Shown: piece after piece, positions 28,262 to 37,488 of the stretch | Position numbering within the stretch: the stretch's first letter is position 1 | Layout of the letters: each line of letters starts with the position of its first letter | NCBI GenBank assembly: GCA_017609465.1 | Contig: JAFCDX010000003.1 | Coordinates: forward strand, 1-46,711 | Length of the DNA stretch: 46,711 nucleotides | Source of the DNA: Candidatus Woesearchaeota archaeon | GTDB taxonomy: Archaea; Nanobdellota; Nanobdellia; SCGC-AAA011-G17; JAFCDX01 | Direction of reading: 5' to 3' | Notes under the pieces: model-generated | What the model was told of the DNA's origin: nothing | Databases searched by the model: none | The model's input: only the letters and a program-made list of their open reading frames with translations | Made by a program: the position numbers and the translations under genes

Positions 28262-28680
28262 TTATTCTTCTTTTTCAATAAACCTCTTTAATTTCAAATA
28301 CAAGATCTTATATGGCTTATATTCTTCATCGCCAAGAGGATTCTTCAAATAATTTGTATATCTTCCTATGGTCATAATAAAGAGGGCATTGGATATTATT
28401 TTCTAATTCAATATCATAATCCAGATCAACATAATCCTAATAAGATATAAAAGGCCCATTAACTTTTGAACAAGATGCTAGGAATTTGCCATTAACAAAC
28501 CAATCTCCAATATCTGAGATTGTATTTTTTTTGGAACATGTTCATCAAGCAAAGAAATTAATTGTATTTCCTCTTCCTTTAATTTACCCAAATATAATTC
28601 TATATCTTTTTCTAGTTTATATTCTCTTAAATCTATTATGTTATCTTTTGTAATCTTATTTCTTAATTTTAGAAAGTGTA
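28262..28680 (-). pseudogene. Disrupted hypothetical ORF
   Basis: Protein-like segments in different frames: ITKDNIIDLREYKLEKDIELYLGKLKEEEIQLISLLDEHVPKK | NTISDIGDWFVNGKFLASCSKVNGPFISY* | MTIGRYTNYLKNPLGDEEYKPYKILYLKLKRFIEKEE; frame change at an A8 run. Confidence 0.45.
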
Positions 28681-30152
28681 ATTAGTTTTTTTCTCTGTAA
28701 ATAATCAGAAATCTCGTTTATGAATGGTCTTGCTTCCCTATTAATTTTCTCTATTTCCTGTGTTGTCATTTTTTTTGTTTTGTATGTTTTTTTCATATCC
28801 ATAACATCTTTAAGTATTTTTGCCATTCTTGTAGGAATATGTTCTTTATCAAGCATTTTCTTGAATTGTGTCAAAAGATTGTTTTGAGTATATTTTACTT
28901 TATTAATTTCAAGAGCCTGTTTTGCCAATTTTATACAATTATCATATATCTCATCAACATGTTCTGCATCCTTTTTCTTCTGTATTTGTATGAATAATTT
29001 TTTTATTCTTTTCAAATATTCATCTGCATCTTTTAACAAATCGTCAATGTCCTTTCCTGAAACTTCTTTTATTTTTCTGTGTTCTATATCCTTATAATAA
29101 CTTCTTATTCTTTCAAGCATAGTCACATATTTCTTTTCCAATAATTTTTCCTGTTTTACAAAAATCTTATCCAATAGATCAATGGTTTCCTTTGGAGTTG
29201 GAGGTGCAATACCATACATCATCAATGCCGCCTGAGCTGGATTCAATAAGGCATAATAAAGATCTTCTGAAACCACACTAAGCATCTTGTACTTTGTTCT
29301 TTCAATTAATTTTTCACCGACATTCATCTGCATTTCAATGGATTCTGGAGAAGGTTTAATTCTTCCAGTCTTTAACAATAATTTCCAAGGCATGAATACC
29401 CCTCTATCATACAATGGAATTCCATCTCTTAACAATGTGAATATAACCGGATGTGCATCTTTTACAGACTCCCAAAAATCAGTTAAAATATAGGTCTGAA
29501 CATGAAATTGTTTTTGAACTCCTGTCATTTGCGCTGCCTGGTCTCCCATCTGTAATATTATCGCTCTTAACTTGTCTCTTAATTCTGTCCTTGACATTCT
29601 TTTAACATCAGTATCATCTATTATGATATAAACATCAATGTCATTTGACTTCTCCCCCCTAAATAAGGAACCTGCTGCAACATAGCTCACAACATATTTT
29701 TCAAATTTCTTTATGGACATTGTTTTGTGAACTTCTGCTATTTTTAATGCAGATAATAAATCAGAAGGATCATAAATTGGCATTGACATTGCAATCATTC
29801 TTAAAATGTTATATTTTCCATCATAGCAAGATTCCCTTAAATCAAATAAAGAGATTACTTTAGGAATTATGTTTTTATCTGTATCTATAACTATTTTATT
29901 TATTGATTTTGAGGTTTTTTCCATAAATAATATTGGATTTTTTTCTTTGTCGGAATCAACAACAACAAGAACATTTATTTTGTCTTTATCCTCTTTTTTT
30001 GGGGGCAGTAATGTAATACCCATTATATTTTTTTCCTTGTCTTTTACTAATTTATCCTTAAGGGATTCTAATTTCTTCTTTAATGCTTCCAGTTTTTTCT
30101 TGACTTCTTCTGGAATTTCAGGCACTTCCTGCTTTTTCTTTTCATCTACCAT
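28656..30152 (-). CDS. Nucleotidyltransferase-fold protein (MNT-like) with helical C-terminal region
   Basis: NTase motif AAGSLFRGEKSNDIDVYIIID (GSx..DxD); HEPN-like helical segment SVVSEDLYYALLNPAQAALMMYG. Confidence 0.75.
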   Translation of the reverse strand: MVDEKKKQEVPEIPEEVKKKLEALKKKLESLKDKLVKDKEKNIMGITLLPPKKEDKDKINVLVVVDSDKEKNPILFMEKTSKSINKIVIDTDKNIIPKVISLFDLRESCYDGKYNILRMIAMSMPIYDPSDLLSALKIAEVHKTMSIKKFEKYVVSYVAAGSLFRGEKSNDIDVYIIIDDTDVKRMSRTELRDKLRAIILQMGDQAAQMTGVQKQFHVQTYILTDFWESVKDAHPVIFTLLRDGIPLYDRGVFMPWKLLLKTGRIKPSPESIEMQMNVGEKLIERTKYKMLSVVSEDLYYALLNPAQAALMMYGIAPPTPKETIDLLDKIFVKQEKLLEKKYVTMLERIRSYYKDIEHRKIKEVSGKDIDDLLKDADEYLKRIKKLFIQIQKKKDAEHVDEIYDNCIKLAKQALEINKVKYTQNNLLTQFKKMLDKEHIPTRMAKILKDVMDMKKTYKTKKMTTQEIEKINREARPFINEISDYLQRKKLITLSKIKK

Positions 30153-30253
30153 TTTTCAATTATATACTCGAGTATATGCTTTATAAATCTTTGGATTTAT
30201 TAAAATTTATTAATCAAAAGGTATTTAAATGTAAAATTTGAAGGTTTTTATAT

Positions 30254-30326
30254 GGGCCCATGGTCTAGTGGTTATGACGTCGCCCTTACAAGGCGGAGAT
30301 CGCCGGTTCGATCCCGGCTGGGCCCA
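30254..30326 (+). tRNA. tRNA-Val (anticodon TAC)
   Basis: GGGCCCA/TGGGCCC acceptor, TCGCC-CTTACAA-GGCGG anticodon arm, GCCGG-TTCGATC-CCGGC T arm, discriminator A; CCA not encoded. Confidence 0.96.
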
Positions 30327-30384
30327 TTTTATTTATATATTATTTAGAAATAACAAAATTAATACAAAGAAATATTAAAAATAA

Positions 30385-30639
30385 TTATCTTCTTTTCTTC
30401 TTTTTAGACTTTTTTTTCATAGGTTTTTTCATAGATTTCTTTTTCATTGCTTTTTTCTTTACGGGTTTTTTTGTTATACTCTTCACTGTTATGTTTGGCA
30501 TACTATTACTACATTTTTTGCATACTCCTTTTTTATCTGATTCTTTATGTCCAAAAAGTTTTGATAGAAATCCGTCCATTAATGCTCCGCAGTTTTTACA
30601 TTTTTTCAAAGTATCACCTCTTTTTGCTTTAATTATCAT
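30385..30639 (-). CDS. Zinc-ribbon protein with Lys-rich C-terminal tail
   Basis: CKNCGALMDGF...GVCKKCSNSM; C-terminal KKPVKKKAMKKKSMKKPMKKKSKKKKRR. Confidence 0.7.
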   Translation of the reverse strand: MIIKAKRGDTLKKCKNCGALMDGFLSKLFGHKESDKKGVCKKCSNSMPNITVKSITKKPVKKKAMKKKSMKKPMKKKSKKKKRR

Positions 30640-30715
30640 TTAATTTATTGATTTAAAAATTTTTCTATTGATTTAATTTGATTAATTTTATAAATCCTTA
30701 TTTCCACAATATATT

Positions 30716-31120
30716 ATGAAATACAAATTTTTAGAGCATACAGCAGATGCGAAGTTTCAGGCATTTGGAAAATCATTGGAGGAGGCATTTTCTAATGCAG
30801 CACTTGCAGTGATGTCAATAATGATAGACCCAAAAAAAGTAAATCCTAAAATAACAAAGGAAGTTAATGTAAAAGGAAATGACAAGGAATCTCTACTTTA
30901 TAATTTTCTTGAAGAACTGTTAATCTTATTAGATACTGAAAATTTTATATTAAATAATGTGAAAGAATTAAAAATTAAAGGAAATTCATTAAAAGCAACT
31001 TTAATTGGTGATGAATTAAACAATAAATATGAATTAAAAAGCGATGTAAAAGCAATAACTTACAATGAAATGTTCATAAAAGAAAATCCTTTTATTGTTC
31101 AAGTTGTATGTGATATTTAA
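30716..31120 (+). CDS. Archease (RtcB cofactor)
   Basis: YKFLEHTADAKFQAFGKSLEEAFSNAALAVMSIMID..., AITYNEMFI. Confidence 0.93.
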   Translation: MKYKFLEHTADAKFQAFGKSLEEAFSNAALAVMSIMIDPKKVNPKITKEVNVKGNDKESLLYNFLEELLILLDTENFILNNVKELKIKGNSLKATLIGDELNNKYELKSDVKAITYNEMFIKENPFIVQVVCDI

Positions 31121-31137
31121 TCTCTTGTCAATTTTTT

Positions 31138-31429
31138 CTAGTTTTGCTCATAATTTTTAAATTGTTTTTCAAATTCTTCTCTTGGAGTTAAAGGAACATT
31201 CAATCTTTGTTTTAATAATTCAAGAGTTTTATCTTTTTCTTCTTCTGAGACTTTTGAAACTCTTAATTCTAGATTAAGGTTGCTTGGCTATCTTTCTTAA
31301 ATCATAATCGCTAATTGAGTCCCCTTTTAATTCCTTAAGAGAATACAAATAATTTCCATTTTCATCCTTGGAGGAATAAGCTGTTTCTGCCACACCCCTC
31401 AAAATATCTATGAGAGTATTGAATTTCAT
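31138..31429 (-). pseudogene. Disrupted small ORF
   Basis: MKFNTLIDILRGVAETAYSSKDENGNYLYSLKELKGDSISDYDLRKIAKQP* continues in another frame as NLNLELRVSKVSEEEKDKTLELLKQRLNVPLTPREEFEKQFKNYEQN*. Confidence 0.5.
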
Positions 31430-31682
31430 TCTTGTGTTTTGGTTCTTCTTTTTTACTTAATAATCTTTTATAAAAAGAAGGTCTATTTTTTATTCTTTTT
31501 CTTTCTTTTTTATCCTTTTTGTATAAGGAGACATATCCAGTTTTTCCCTTTTTTTCTAAATGCCCCTGATTTTTTCTGGATGTAAATTATTTTCATAAAA
31601 TTCTCTACATAATTGGGGAAACCTCGTAGGGTATTTTGATTTTATGAATTTCATAATTATATAATAACAAAAAGATATTTAA

Positions 31683-33125
31683 ATGTATTTGGTTATTTCA
31701 TTAGTTATGAAAGACCAACTAAAAAAAATCTCAAAATATGAATGGGAATTGCCAAAATTTGGTTCTATGAAAGTTCCTGCAAAGATATTTGCATCTGAAA
31801 AAATAATGCAGGCAGTAGAGCCTAACGCAATACAGCAATTAGCAAATGTAGCAAGCCTTAAAGGAATTCAAAAACATGCTCTAGCAATGCCAGATATACA
31901 TTCAGGCTACGGTTTTCCAATTGGGGGTGTTGCAGCATTTGATTTAGATAAAGGTATAATTTCTCCAGGAGGGGTTGGTTATGATATTAATTGTGGGGTT
32001 AGACTTTTAACAACTAATTTATCTGTAAAAGAATTTCTCAAAAAAAGAAATCAATTAATTAATGAAGTTTATAAAAATGTTCCTTCAGGTGTTGGTTCTA
32101 AAGGAAGAATAAAAGTAACAAAGGATGTTTTAATGGAAGTTTTAGAAAAAGGAACAGAATGGTGTGTAAAAGAAGGTTATGGTGTTAAAGAGGATATATC
32201 AAAAACAGAAGAAAACGGAAAAATGCCAAAAGCAAATTCCCAACACGTTTCTGATACTGCATTAAGAAGAGGTATGCCTCAATTAGGTTCATTAGGTGCT
32301 GGAAATCATTTTCTTGAAGTACAAAAAATAGAAAGTGTATTTGATGAAAATATTGCTAAAAAATGGGGATTTAATAAGGAAAATGTAACTGTAATGATTC
32401 ATTGCGGTTCAAGGGGGCTTGGACATCAAGTTGCTTCTGATTACATTAAAGAAATGGAAAAAAAATTCGGTTATGAAAATCTTCCTGACAGGGAATTGAT
32501 AAATGCCCCAATAAATTCCGATTTAGGGCAAAAATATTACGGTGCAATGAGTGCTGCAACTAATTTCGCGTTTGCAAACAGGCAGTTAATAATGCATTGG
32601 GTCAGAGAAAGTTTTGAAAATGTGTTTGGAAAAACAGAAATAAATCTTATTTATGATGTTGCGCATAATGTTGCTAAGTTTGAAAAACATAAATTAGAAG
32701 ATAAATGGAAAGAAGTATGCATACATAGAAAAGGGGCTACAAGAAGTTTCGGACCTGGAAGAGAAGAATTGCCTGAAGTTTATAAAAATACAGGACAACC
32801 GGTAATAATTCCAGGCAGTATGGGGACCAGTTCATACTTATTAGTTGGAACTAAAAAAGCAGAGGAAGTTTCTTTTGGAAGCACTGCACACGGAGCTGGA
32901 AGAATAATGTCAAGACATGCTGCCTTAAGACAATTTAGAGGTGAGAAAATAAAAAAAGAATTGTCTGAAAAAAACATCGAAGTTAAATCTGGAACATTCA
33001 AGGGTTTGGCAGAAGAAGGTCCTGGAGTCTACAAGGATATTGATGAGGTTATTGATACAAGTCACGCAGTTGGAATTGGAAATAAAGTAGTTCGTGTTGT
33101 TCCTCTTGCTGTTATTAAAGGTTAA
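31683..33125 (+). CDS. rtcB: RNA-splicing ligase RtcB (start at 31683, or ATG at 31707)
   Basis: MPDIHSGYGFPIGGVAAFD, GGVGYDINCGVRLL, LGAGNHFLEVQ, MIHCGSRGLGHQ, GSMGTSSYLLVG, HGAGRIMSRHAA. Confidence 0.97.
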   Translation: MYLVISLVMKDQLKKISKYEWELPKFGSMKVPAKIFASEKIMQAVEPNAIQQLANVASLKGIQKHALAMPDIHSGYGFPIGGVAAFDLDKGIISPGGVGYDINCGVRLLTTNLSVKEFLKKRNQLINEVYKNVPSGVGSKGRIKVTKDVLMEVLEKGTEWCVKEGYGVKEDISKTEENGKMPKANSQHVSDTALRRGMPQLGSLGAGNHFLEVQKIESVFDENIAKKWGFNKENVTVMIHCGSRGLGHQVASDYIKEMEKKFGYENLPDRELINAPINSDLGQKYYGAMSAATNFAFANRQLIMHWVRESFENVFGKTEINLIYDVAHNVAKFEKHKLEDKWKEVCIHRKGATRSFGPGREELPEVYKNTGQPVIIPGSMGTSSYLLVGTKKAEEVSFGSTAHGAGRIMSRHAALRQFRGEKIKKELSEKNIEVKSGTFKGLAEEGPGVYKDIDEVIDTSHAVGIGNKVVRVVPLAVIKG

Positions 33126-33280
33126 TTTCTTTTCTTAATGATATAAATTAAAGGTGGGATAAATAGAAGTACTATTATCAAAATTCCAAACAAAAAATAA
33201 ATAACAAAAGTAAGCAATAATGATAATAACATTAAACCAATTGTGTGATACCAAGTCCAATTCTTAATTATATTTCTCAT
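33122..33280 (-). CDS. Small membrane protein (52 aa)
   Basis: Hand translation MRNIIKNWTWYHTIGLMLLSLLLTFVIYFLFGILIIVLLFIPPLIYIIKKRN*; below the track cut-off. Confidence 0.5.
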   Translation of the reverse strand: MRNIIKNWTWYHTIGLMLLSLLLTFVIYFLFGILIIVLLFIPPLIYIIKKRN

Positions 33281-33553
33281 ATAAATCCTTAGCTATTTTC
33301 CATAAATCTGATTCCACGATTCCATTTTTAGTGCAATAAGTACAATAACTAACAGCATGAGATTCGCATTTTTAGTCTTTACAATATTTAATGGCTTCCT
33401 TAACTGCATCTTCTTTACTTTTTAAATTAAATTCTTTTAAATATTCTTCAAAACCTTTTCATTAAACCATGTTATAATCTGCCATACCTCAACCCTATAC
33501 CCAAATATTCTTGGCTGCCCCATACAAAGATTTTCATTAGATTTTATTTCCAT
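33264..33553 (-). pseudogene. DUF433-like small protein, frameshifted
   Basis: MEIKSNENLCMGQPRIFGYRVEVWQIITWFNE (frame 1) then GFEEYLKEFNLKSKEDAVKEAIKYCKD (frame 2) then an in-frame TAA. Confidence 0.5.
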
Positions 33554-33554
33554 T

Positions 33555-34913
33555 TTAAAATTTGAATTTACCTTTGAATTTTCTCATCATCTTTTCAAGA
33601 CTTTTTTCACTCATACCTCCACTTTTCATCATCTTCAACATTTTCTTACTTTGTCTGTAATGCTTTAATAATTCCTTAACTTCTGCCGTAGTAGTTCCAG
33701 AACCTTTTGCAATTCTGTCTATTCTGGATTTATCAATAATATCAGGATTCTGTTTTTCTTCCATTGTCATTGAATCCATTATGAACTTCCATTTTTTTAA
33801 TTTATCCTCTTGAACATCAAATATTTCTTTTGGCATCTTGTCTTTTAAACCGCCAAAACCAGGGACCAATTCCATTATCTTATTCAAAGAACCCATCTTG
33901 TTCATGGCTTCCATCTGCTCATATAAATCTATTAAAGTAAAATCTCCTTTAAGCATCTTCTCGGTCATGTCTTTTGCCTTGTCTTCAGAAATAGCAAACT
34001 TAGTCTTCTCTAATAAAGTTTCTAAATCTCCCATACCCAATAATCTTGAAACAAAACCTTTTGGATTAAAATGTTCCAAATCATCAACTTTTTCTCCAAT
34101 ACCTATGAATTTTATTTTTGCTTTTGTAACTGTGGCTGCAGCCAATGCACCCCCTGCCTTTGCAGTTCCATCCATCTTGGTTACAATTATTCCTGTTATT
34201 CCACACGCTTTGTGAAAAGATTCTGCTTGTTTCTGCGCTGCCTGCCCTATATCCGCGCTTATGACTAGCAAATTTTCATCTGGTTTTATAGTGTCATTTA
34301 ATTTTTTTAGTTCAGATATCAAATCGTCACTTAATGCATCTCTTCCCGCAGTATCTATTAATACAATATCATATTTTTCAAGATTTTTTTCAAATTTCTT
34401 GTATATTTTTAGAGGGTCTTTATCACTTTTGTCAACATAACAATCAATCATTACTTGTTTTGAAACCTGCTCCAATTGGTCTGGGGCTGCAGGTCTGTGA
34501 ACATCAAGTCCTACAGAAGCAACTTTATAACCTCTCTTAGTGTAATATTTTGCTAATTTACCTATAGATGTAGTTTTACCTGAACCAAACAAACCAACAA
34601 GCATTATCTTGAAAGGTTTTTTCTTTGATATTTTAATTTCTTCCCTTTCTTCACCCAGGAATTTAACCAATTCCTCATAAACAATTCTTATTATATATTC
34701 TTTTTTAGAAATTCCTTCAGAAGGCTTCTCATTTAATGCCCTATGCTTTATGTCTTTTGTTAACTGAAATACAAGTAAAACATTAACATCTGCTTTTAAT
34801 AATGTCCTTTGTAAATCTTTTACTAATTCATCAATAAGTTTTTCATCAACAAACATAGCATTAGCTATCTTTTTCATAGAATCCTTTAATGATTTGGATA
34901 AGTCTTCTAGCAT
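33555..34913 (-). CDS. srp54: Signal recognition particle protein SRP54
   Basis: MLVGLFGSGKTTSIGKLAKYYTKRGYKVASVGLDVHRPAAPDQLEQ, DTAGRDALSDDLISEL, TKMDGTAKAGGALAA, Met-rich M domain. Confidence 0.97.
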   Translation of the reverse strand: MLEDLSKSLKDSMKKIANAMFVDEKLIDELVKDLQRTLLKADVNVLLVFQLTKDIKHRALNEKPSEGISKKEYIIRIVYEELVKFLGEEREEIKISKKKPFKIMLVGLFGSGKTTSIGKLAKYYTKRGYKVASVGLDVHRPAAPDQLEQVSKQVMIDCYVDKSDKDPLKIYKKFEKNLEKYDIVLIDTAGRDALSDDLISELKKLNDTIKPDENLLVISADIGQAAQKQAESFHKACGITGIIVTKMDGTAKAGGALAAATVTKAKIKFIGIGEKVDDLEHFNPKGFVSRLLGMGDLETLLEKTKFAISEDKAKDMTEKMLKGDFTLIDLYEQMEAMNKMGSLNKIMELVPGFGGLKDKMPKEIFDVQEDKLKKWKFIMDSMTMEEKQNPDIIDKSRIDRIAKGSGTTTAEVKELLKHYRQSKKMLKMMKSGGMSEKSLEKMMRKFKGKFKF

Positions 34914-34987
34914 ATTTATACTGAAGAATTATCTTTTATAAAGGTTTTTAGGATAAGATTTTTATAGTTTTTCATTTCCTTAAAGAT

Positions 34988-35425
34988 ATGGAAAAAATAT
35001 TTGTGATGATAAAACCAGATCATGTTAATATGGCTGAGGAAATATTGAAAGAATTGGATAATCATGCAGAAAGAGTAGATTATAATATTGTTAATAGTGT
35101 TCCATCGGAGATAATAGAAAAACACTATGAAGAGCATAAAGGAAAATATTTTTATGATCGCATGATAAAATATTATGTTGGAAAATCTGTTGTAATTGCT
35201 TTATATAAAGGAGAAAACATAAGAGAAGTCTTTGATAAATTAATAGGAGCTACAGATCCATCAAAAGCAGACCTAAATTCAATAAGGGCGAGATATAGTG
35301 ATGATTCATTTAAAAAATGTGATTCTGAAGGAAGGCCCTTAAAAAATGTAATCCATAGATCTGATTCCGAGGAAAGTGCAGAAAGGGAATTAAAAATCTG
35401 GGGAGATTATTTTCAAAACATTTAA
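34988..35425 (+). CDS. ndk: Nucleoside diphosphate kinase
   Basis: EKIFVMIKPDHV..., IREVFDKLIGATDPSKA, catalytic-site region NVIHRSDSEESAERE. Confidence 0.88.
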   Translation: MEKIFVMIKPDHVNMAEEILKELDNHAERVDYNIVNSVPSEIIEKHYEEHKGKYFYDRMIKYYVGKSVVIALYKGENIREVFDKLIGATDPSKADLNSIRARYSDDSFKKCDSEGRPLKNVIHRSDSEESAERELKIWGDYFQNI

Positions 35426-35515
35426 AAAGTAATATAATGCCCTATTTTTTATGTTTAAGGGTTCAAAACGTTGGTTGGGAATTCTAGGCATAATTAAAAT
35501 TTGGAGGAATAGAAC

Positions 35516-35896
35516 ATGGAAGGAAAAGTAAAATGGTTTAATACCAAAAATGGATATGGTTTTATAGAAGGGGAAGATGGAATGGATTATTTTGTCCATA
35601 AGTCTGCATTAAAATCTATAAAATTCATACGTGAGAATGATAAGGTGTCTTTTGAGGCTGCTGAAGGTGAAAAGGGAAAATACGCTAAAAATGTTATTTT
35701 GCTTCAGAAAGGAAGTGAAATGGAAGGCGGAGAAGAAACACAAAAAGAAGAACCTAAGGAAGAATCTAAAGCTGAAGAATCTGAAGAGTCATCTGAAGAA
35801 GAACAAGAAGAAAATTCTGAAGAGTCATCTGAAGAAGAACAAGAAGAAAATTCTGAAGAGTCATCTGAAGAAGAACAAGAAGAAAATCAAACATAG
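35516..35896 (+). CDS. Cold-shock domain protein with acidic repetitive tail
   Basis: EGKVKWFNTKNGYGFIEGEDGMDYFVHKSAL (RNP1/RNP2-like); C-terminal (SEESSEEEQEEN)x3. Confidence 0.9.
   Translation: MEGKVKWFNTKNGYGFIEGEDGMDYFVHKSALKSIKFIRENDKVSFEAAEGEKGKYAKNVILLQKGSEMEGGEETQKEEPKEESKAEESEESSEEEQEENSEESSEEEQEENSEESSEEEQEENQT
35780..35887 (+). repeat. Three perfect 36-bp tandem repeats within the cold-shock gene
   Basis: TCTGAAGAGTCATCTGAAGAAGAACAAGAAGAAAAT x3 at 35780, 35816 and 35852. Confidence 0.95.
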
Positions 35897-35906
35897 AATT
35901 TGTTTT

Positions 35907-37478
35907 TTATTGTTCTAATTTTATTTTTTTAATTATTAATTTTCCTGTATTATTATTTTCCATATTTATTTTAGAGTCTATTATTTTTAATTTTTTGTTG
36001 AATAAGGGCATGTTAAGAACAAAGGATTCGTATTCCCCCCCTTCTCCTGCAATATTAATATCAAACTTTTTATTTAACTTAATTAATTCATCCAAGGCAT
36101 TTTTGTCTATTTTTCTTCCAAGCCAGTTCTTATCAAGCCCCTCTGACGCAATGGATGTTATAATGACTTCGAATTTATTTTTTATTAATTCTTTTAGTTC
36201 TTCTTCTTGAGACATATGCCATAAAGGATTAATGCATTTTAAACCTAATTTATCGCATATTTTTTGAATTCTTGAACTTTGATACACGGAAAACAAAGCC
36301 CCTGTAACAACTCCATCTAATTCATATTTTTCCTTTGCTTTTTTTATTATTTTTTCCAAATCCTTCAGTTCTTTTTCTTTTTCACCTTTTGTTTTGTCAT
36401 ATATTAAAGAAATATATAAGGATTTTGATTGCATCTTCACAAGATTTATGTTGGGTGTGTGAAACATATAAGAATCGGGGTTTTCAGAGTCCATCGAAAT
36501 TAAACATTTTATATTATTATCTTTAACCTTGTACATTGCTAAACAGGAATCCTTTCCACCTGTAAATAAAATTCCTAAATTCATCTTCATCAATGATTTT
36601 ATGTAATCAGACTTGTATTTAAACCCATTCTCTCTTGCTATTTTCTTAATTGCTTTGTCAAAACTGCTCCCATATTGCGCTGCTCTTTTTTTTCTAAAGG
36701 CATAATCTTCAAGTCCTAAATCATAAGCAACCTCTCTTAGTATTTGTTTGTTATACTTGTCAATTTTGAATCTTCCTGGAATTTTTAATGCTAACTTTAT
36801 AATATTATCATCCAAATAAGGAGTTTCTAATTTTATTCCAAAATAATTTGCTATTGGAATATCTCTTAAATTATCTCTGGAATTCATTTCGAGTAACCCA
36901 TTAAGACACTCTTTGTTAATATTTTTAGATTCAATATGCCTTTGATATCCTGCAAATATCTCTTCAGAACCAAGCCCAGTAAAAACAACATCAATATTGT
37001 CTTTTTTTGCCATTTCCATGCACGAATATGTGACTAGTCCAACACCTATTTTAACAATGTCAATCTCTTTGAATAATTTTGACAATTCATTTATTCTTTT
37101 TTCTATGTCTTTTAATGACATTACTTTTACTTTTAATTTAAATCCAAATTTTTTCGCAACTTCTTCTGCATACTTTAAATCTTCTGATCCTTTCATTCCT
37201 ACAGAATAGCATATGAAATTCTTGTTCAAATTTTTGCAGATTAAAGCAATAGTGGAAGAATCAACACCCCCAGAAAATAAGATTCCAAATTTTTTATTGG
37301 GGGCTCTCTTTTTTACAGCCTCTAAAAGTTCTTTATTAAGAAGGGATTTTATTTTATACTTATCCTTTAATACAACTCCGGATTTTAGTCTATTAATATT
37401 ATTCTTCCATTCTTTATCCGAATATATTTTGTTCTTCATAAAAAAAATAAACAGAAAAACATTTAAATGAGTTTTCAT
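35907..37478 (-). CDS. Fusion of an asparagine-synthase-like PP-loop domain (no glutaminase domain) with a diphthine-ammonia-ligase (Dph6)-like PP-loop domain
   Basis: N-terminal FGILFSGGVDSSTIALI..VVFTGLGSEEIFAGYQRH; C-terminal LGILFTGGKDSCLAMYK..GLKCINPLWHMSQEEELKELI..FDINIAGEGGEYESFVLNMPLF. Confidence 0.88.
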   Translation of the reverse strand: MKTHLNVFLFIFFMKNKIYSDKEWKNNINRLKSGVVLKDKYKIKSLLNKELLEAVKKRAPNKKFGILFSGGVDSSTIALICKNLNKNFICYSVGMKGSEDLKYAEEVAKKFGFKLKVKVMSLKDIEKRINELSKLFKEIDIVKIGVGLVTYSCMEMAKKDNIDVVFTGLGSEEIFAGYQRHIESKNINKECLNGLLEMNSRDNLRDIPIANYFGIKLETPYLDDNIIKLALKIPGRFKIDKYNKQILREVAYDLGLEDYAFRKKRAAQYGSSFDKAIKKIARENGFKYKSDYIKSLMKMNLGILFTGGKDSCLAMYKVKDNNIKCLISMDSENPDSYMFHTPNINLVKMQSKSLYISLIYDKTKGEKEKELKDLEKIIKKAKEKYELDGVVTGALFSVYQSSRIQKICDKLGLKCINPLWHMSQEEELKELIKNKFEVIITSIASEGLDKNWLGRKIDKNALDELIKLNKKFDINIAGEGGEYESFVLNMPLFNKKLKIIDSKINMENNNTGKLIIKKIKLEQ

Positions 37479-37488
37479 ACCAATAGTT

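Noticed and set aside
35780-35887. Regular 36-bp repeats resembling a CRISPR repeat length
   Set aside because: Units are directly tandem without spacers and encode an in-frame acidic tail of the cold-shock protein.
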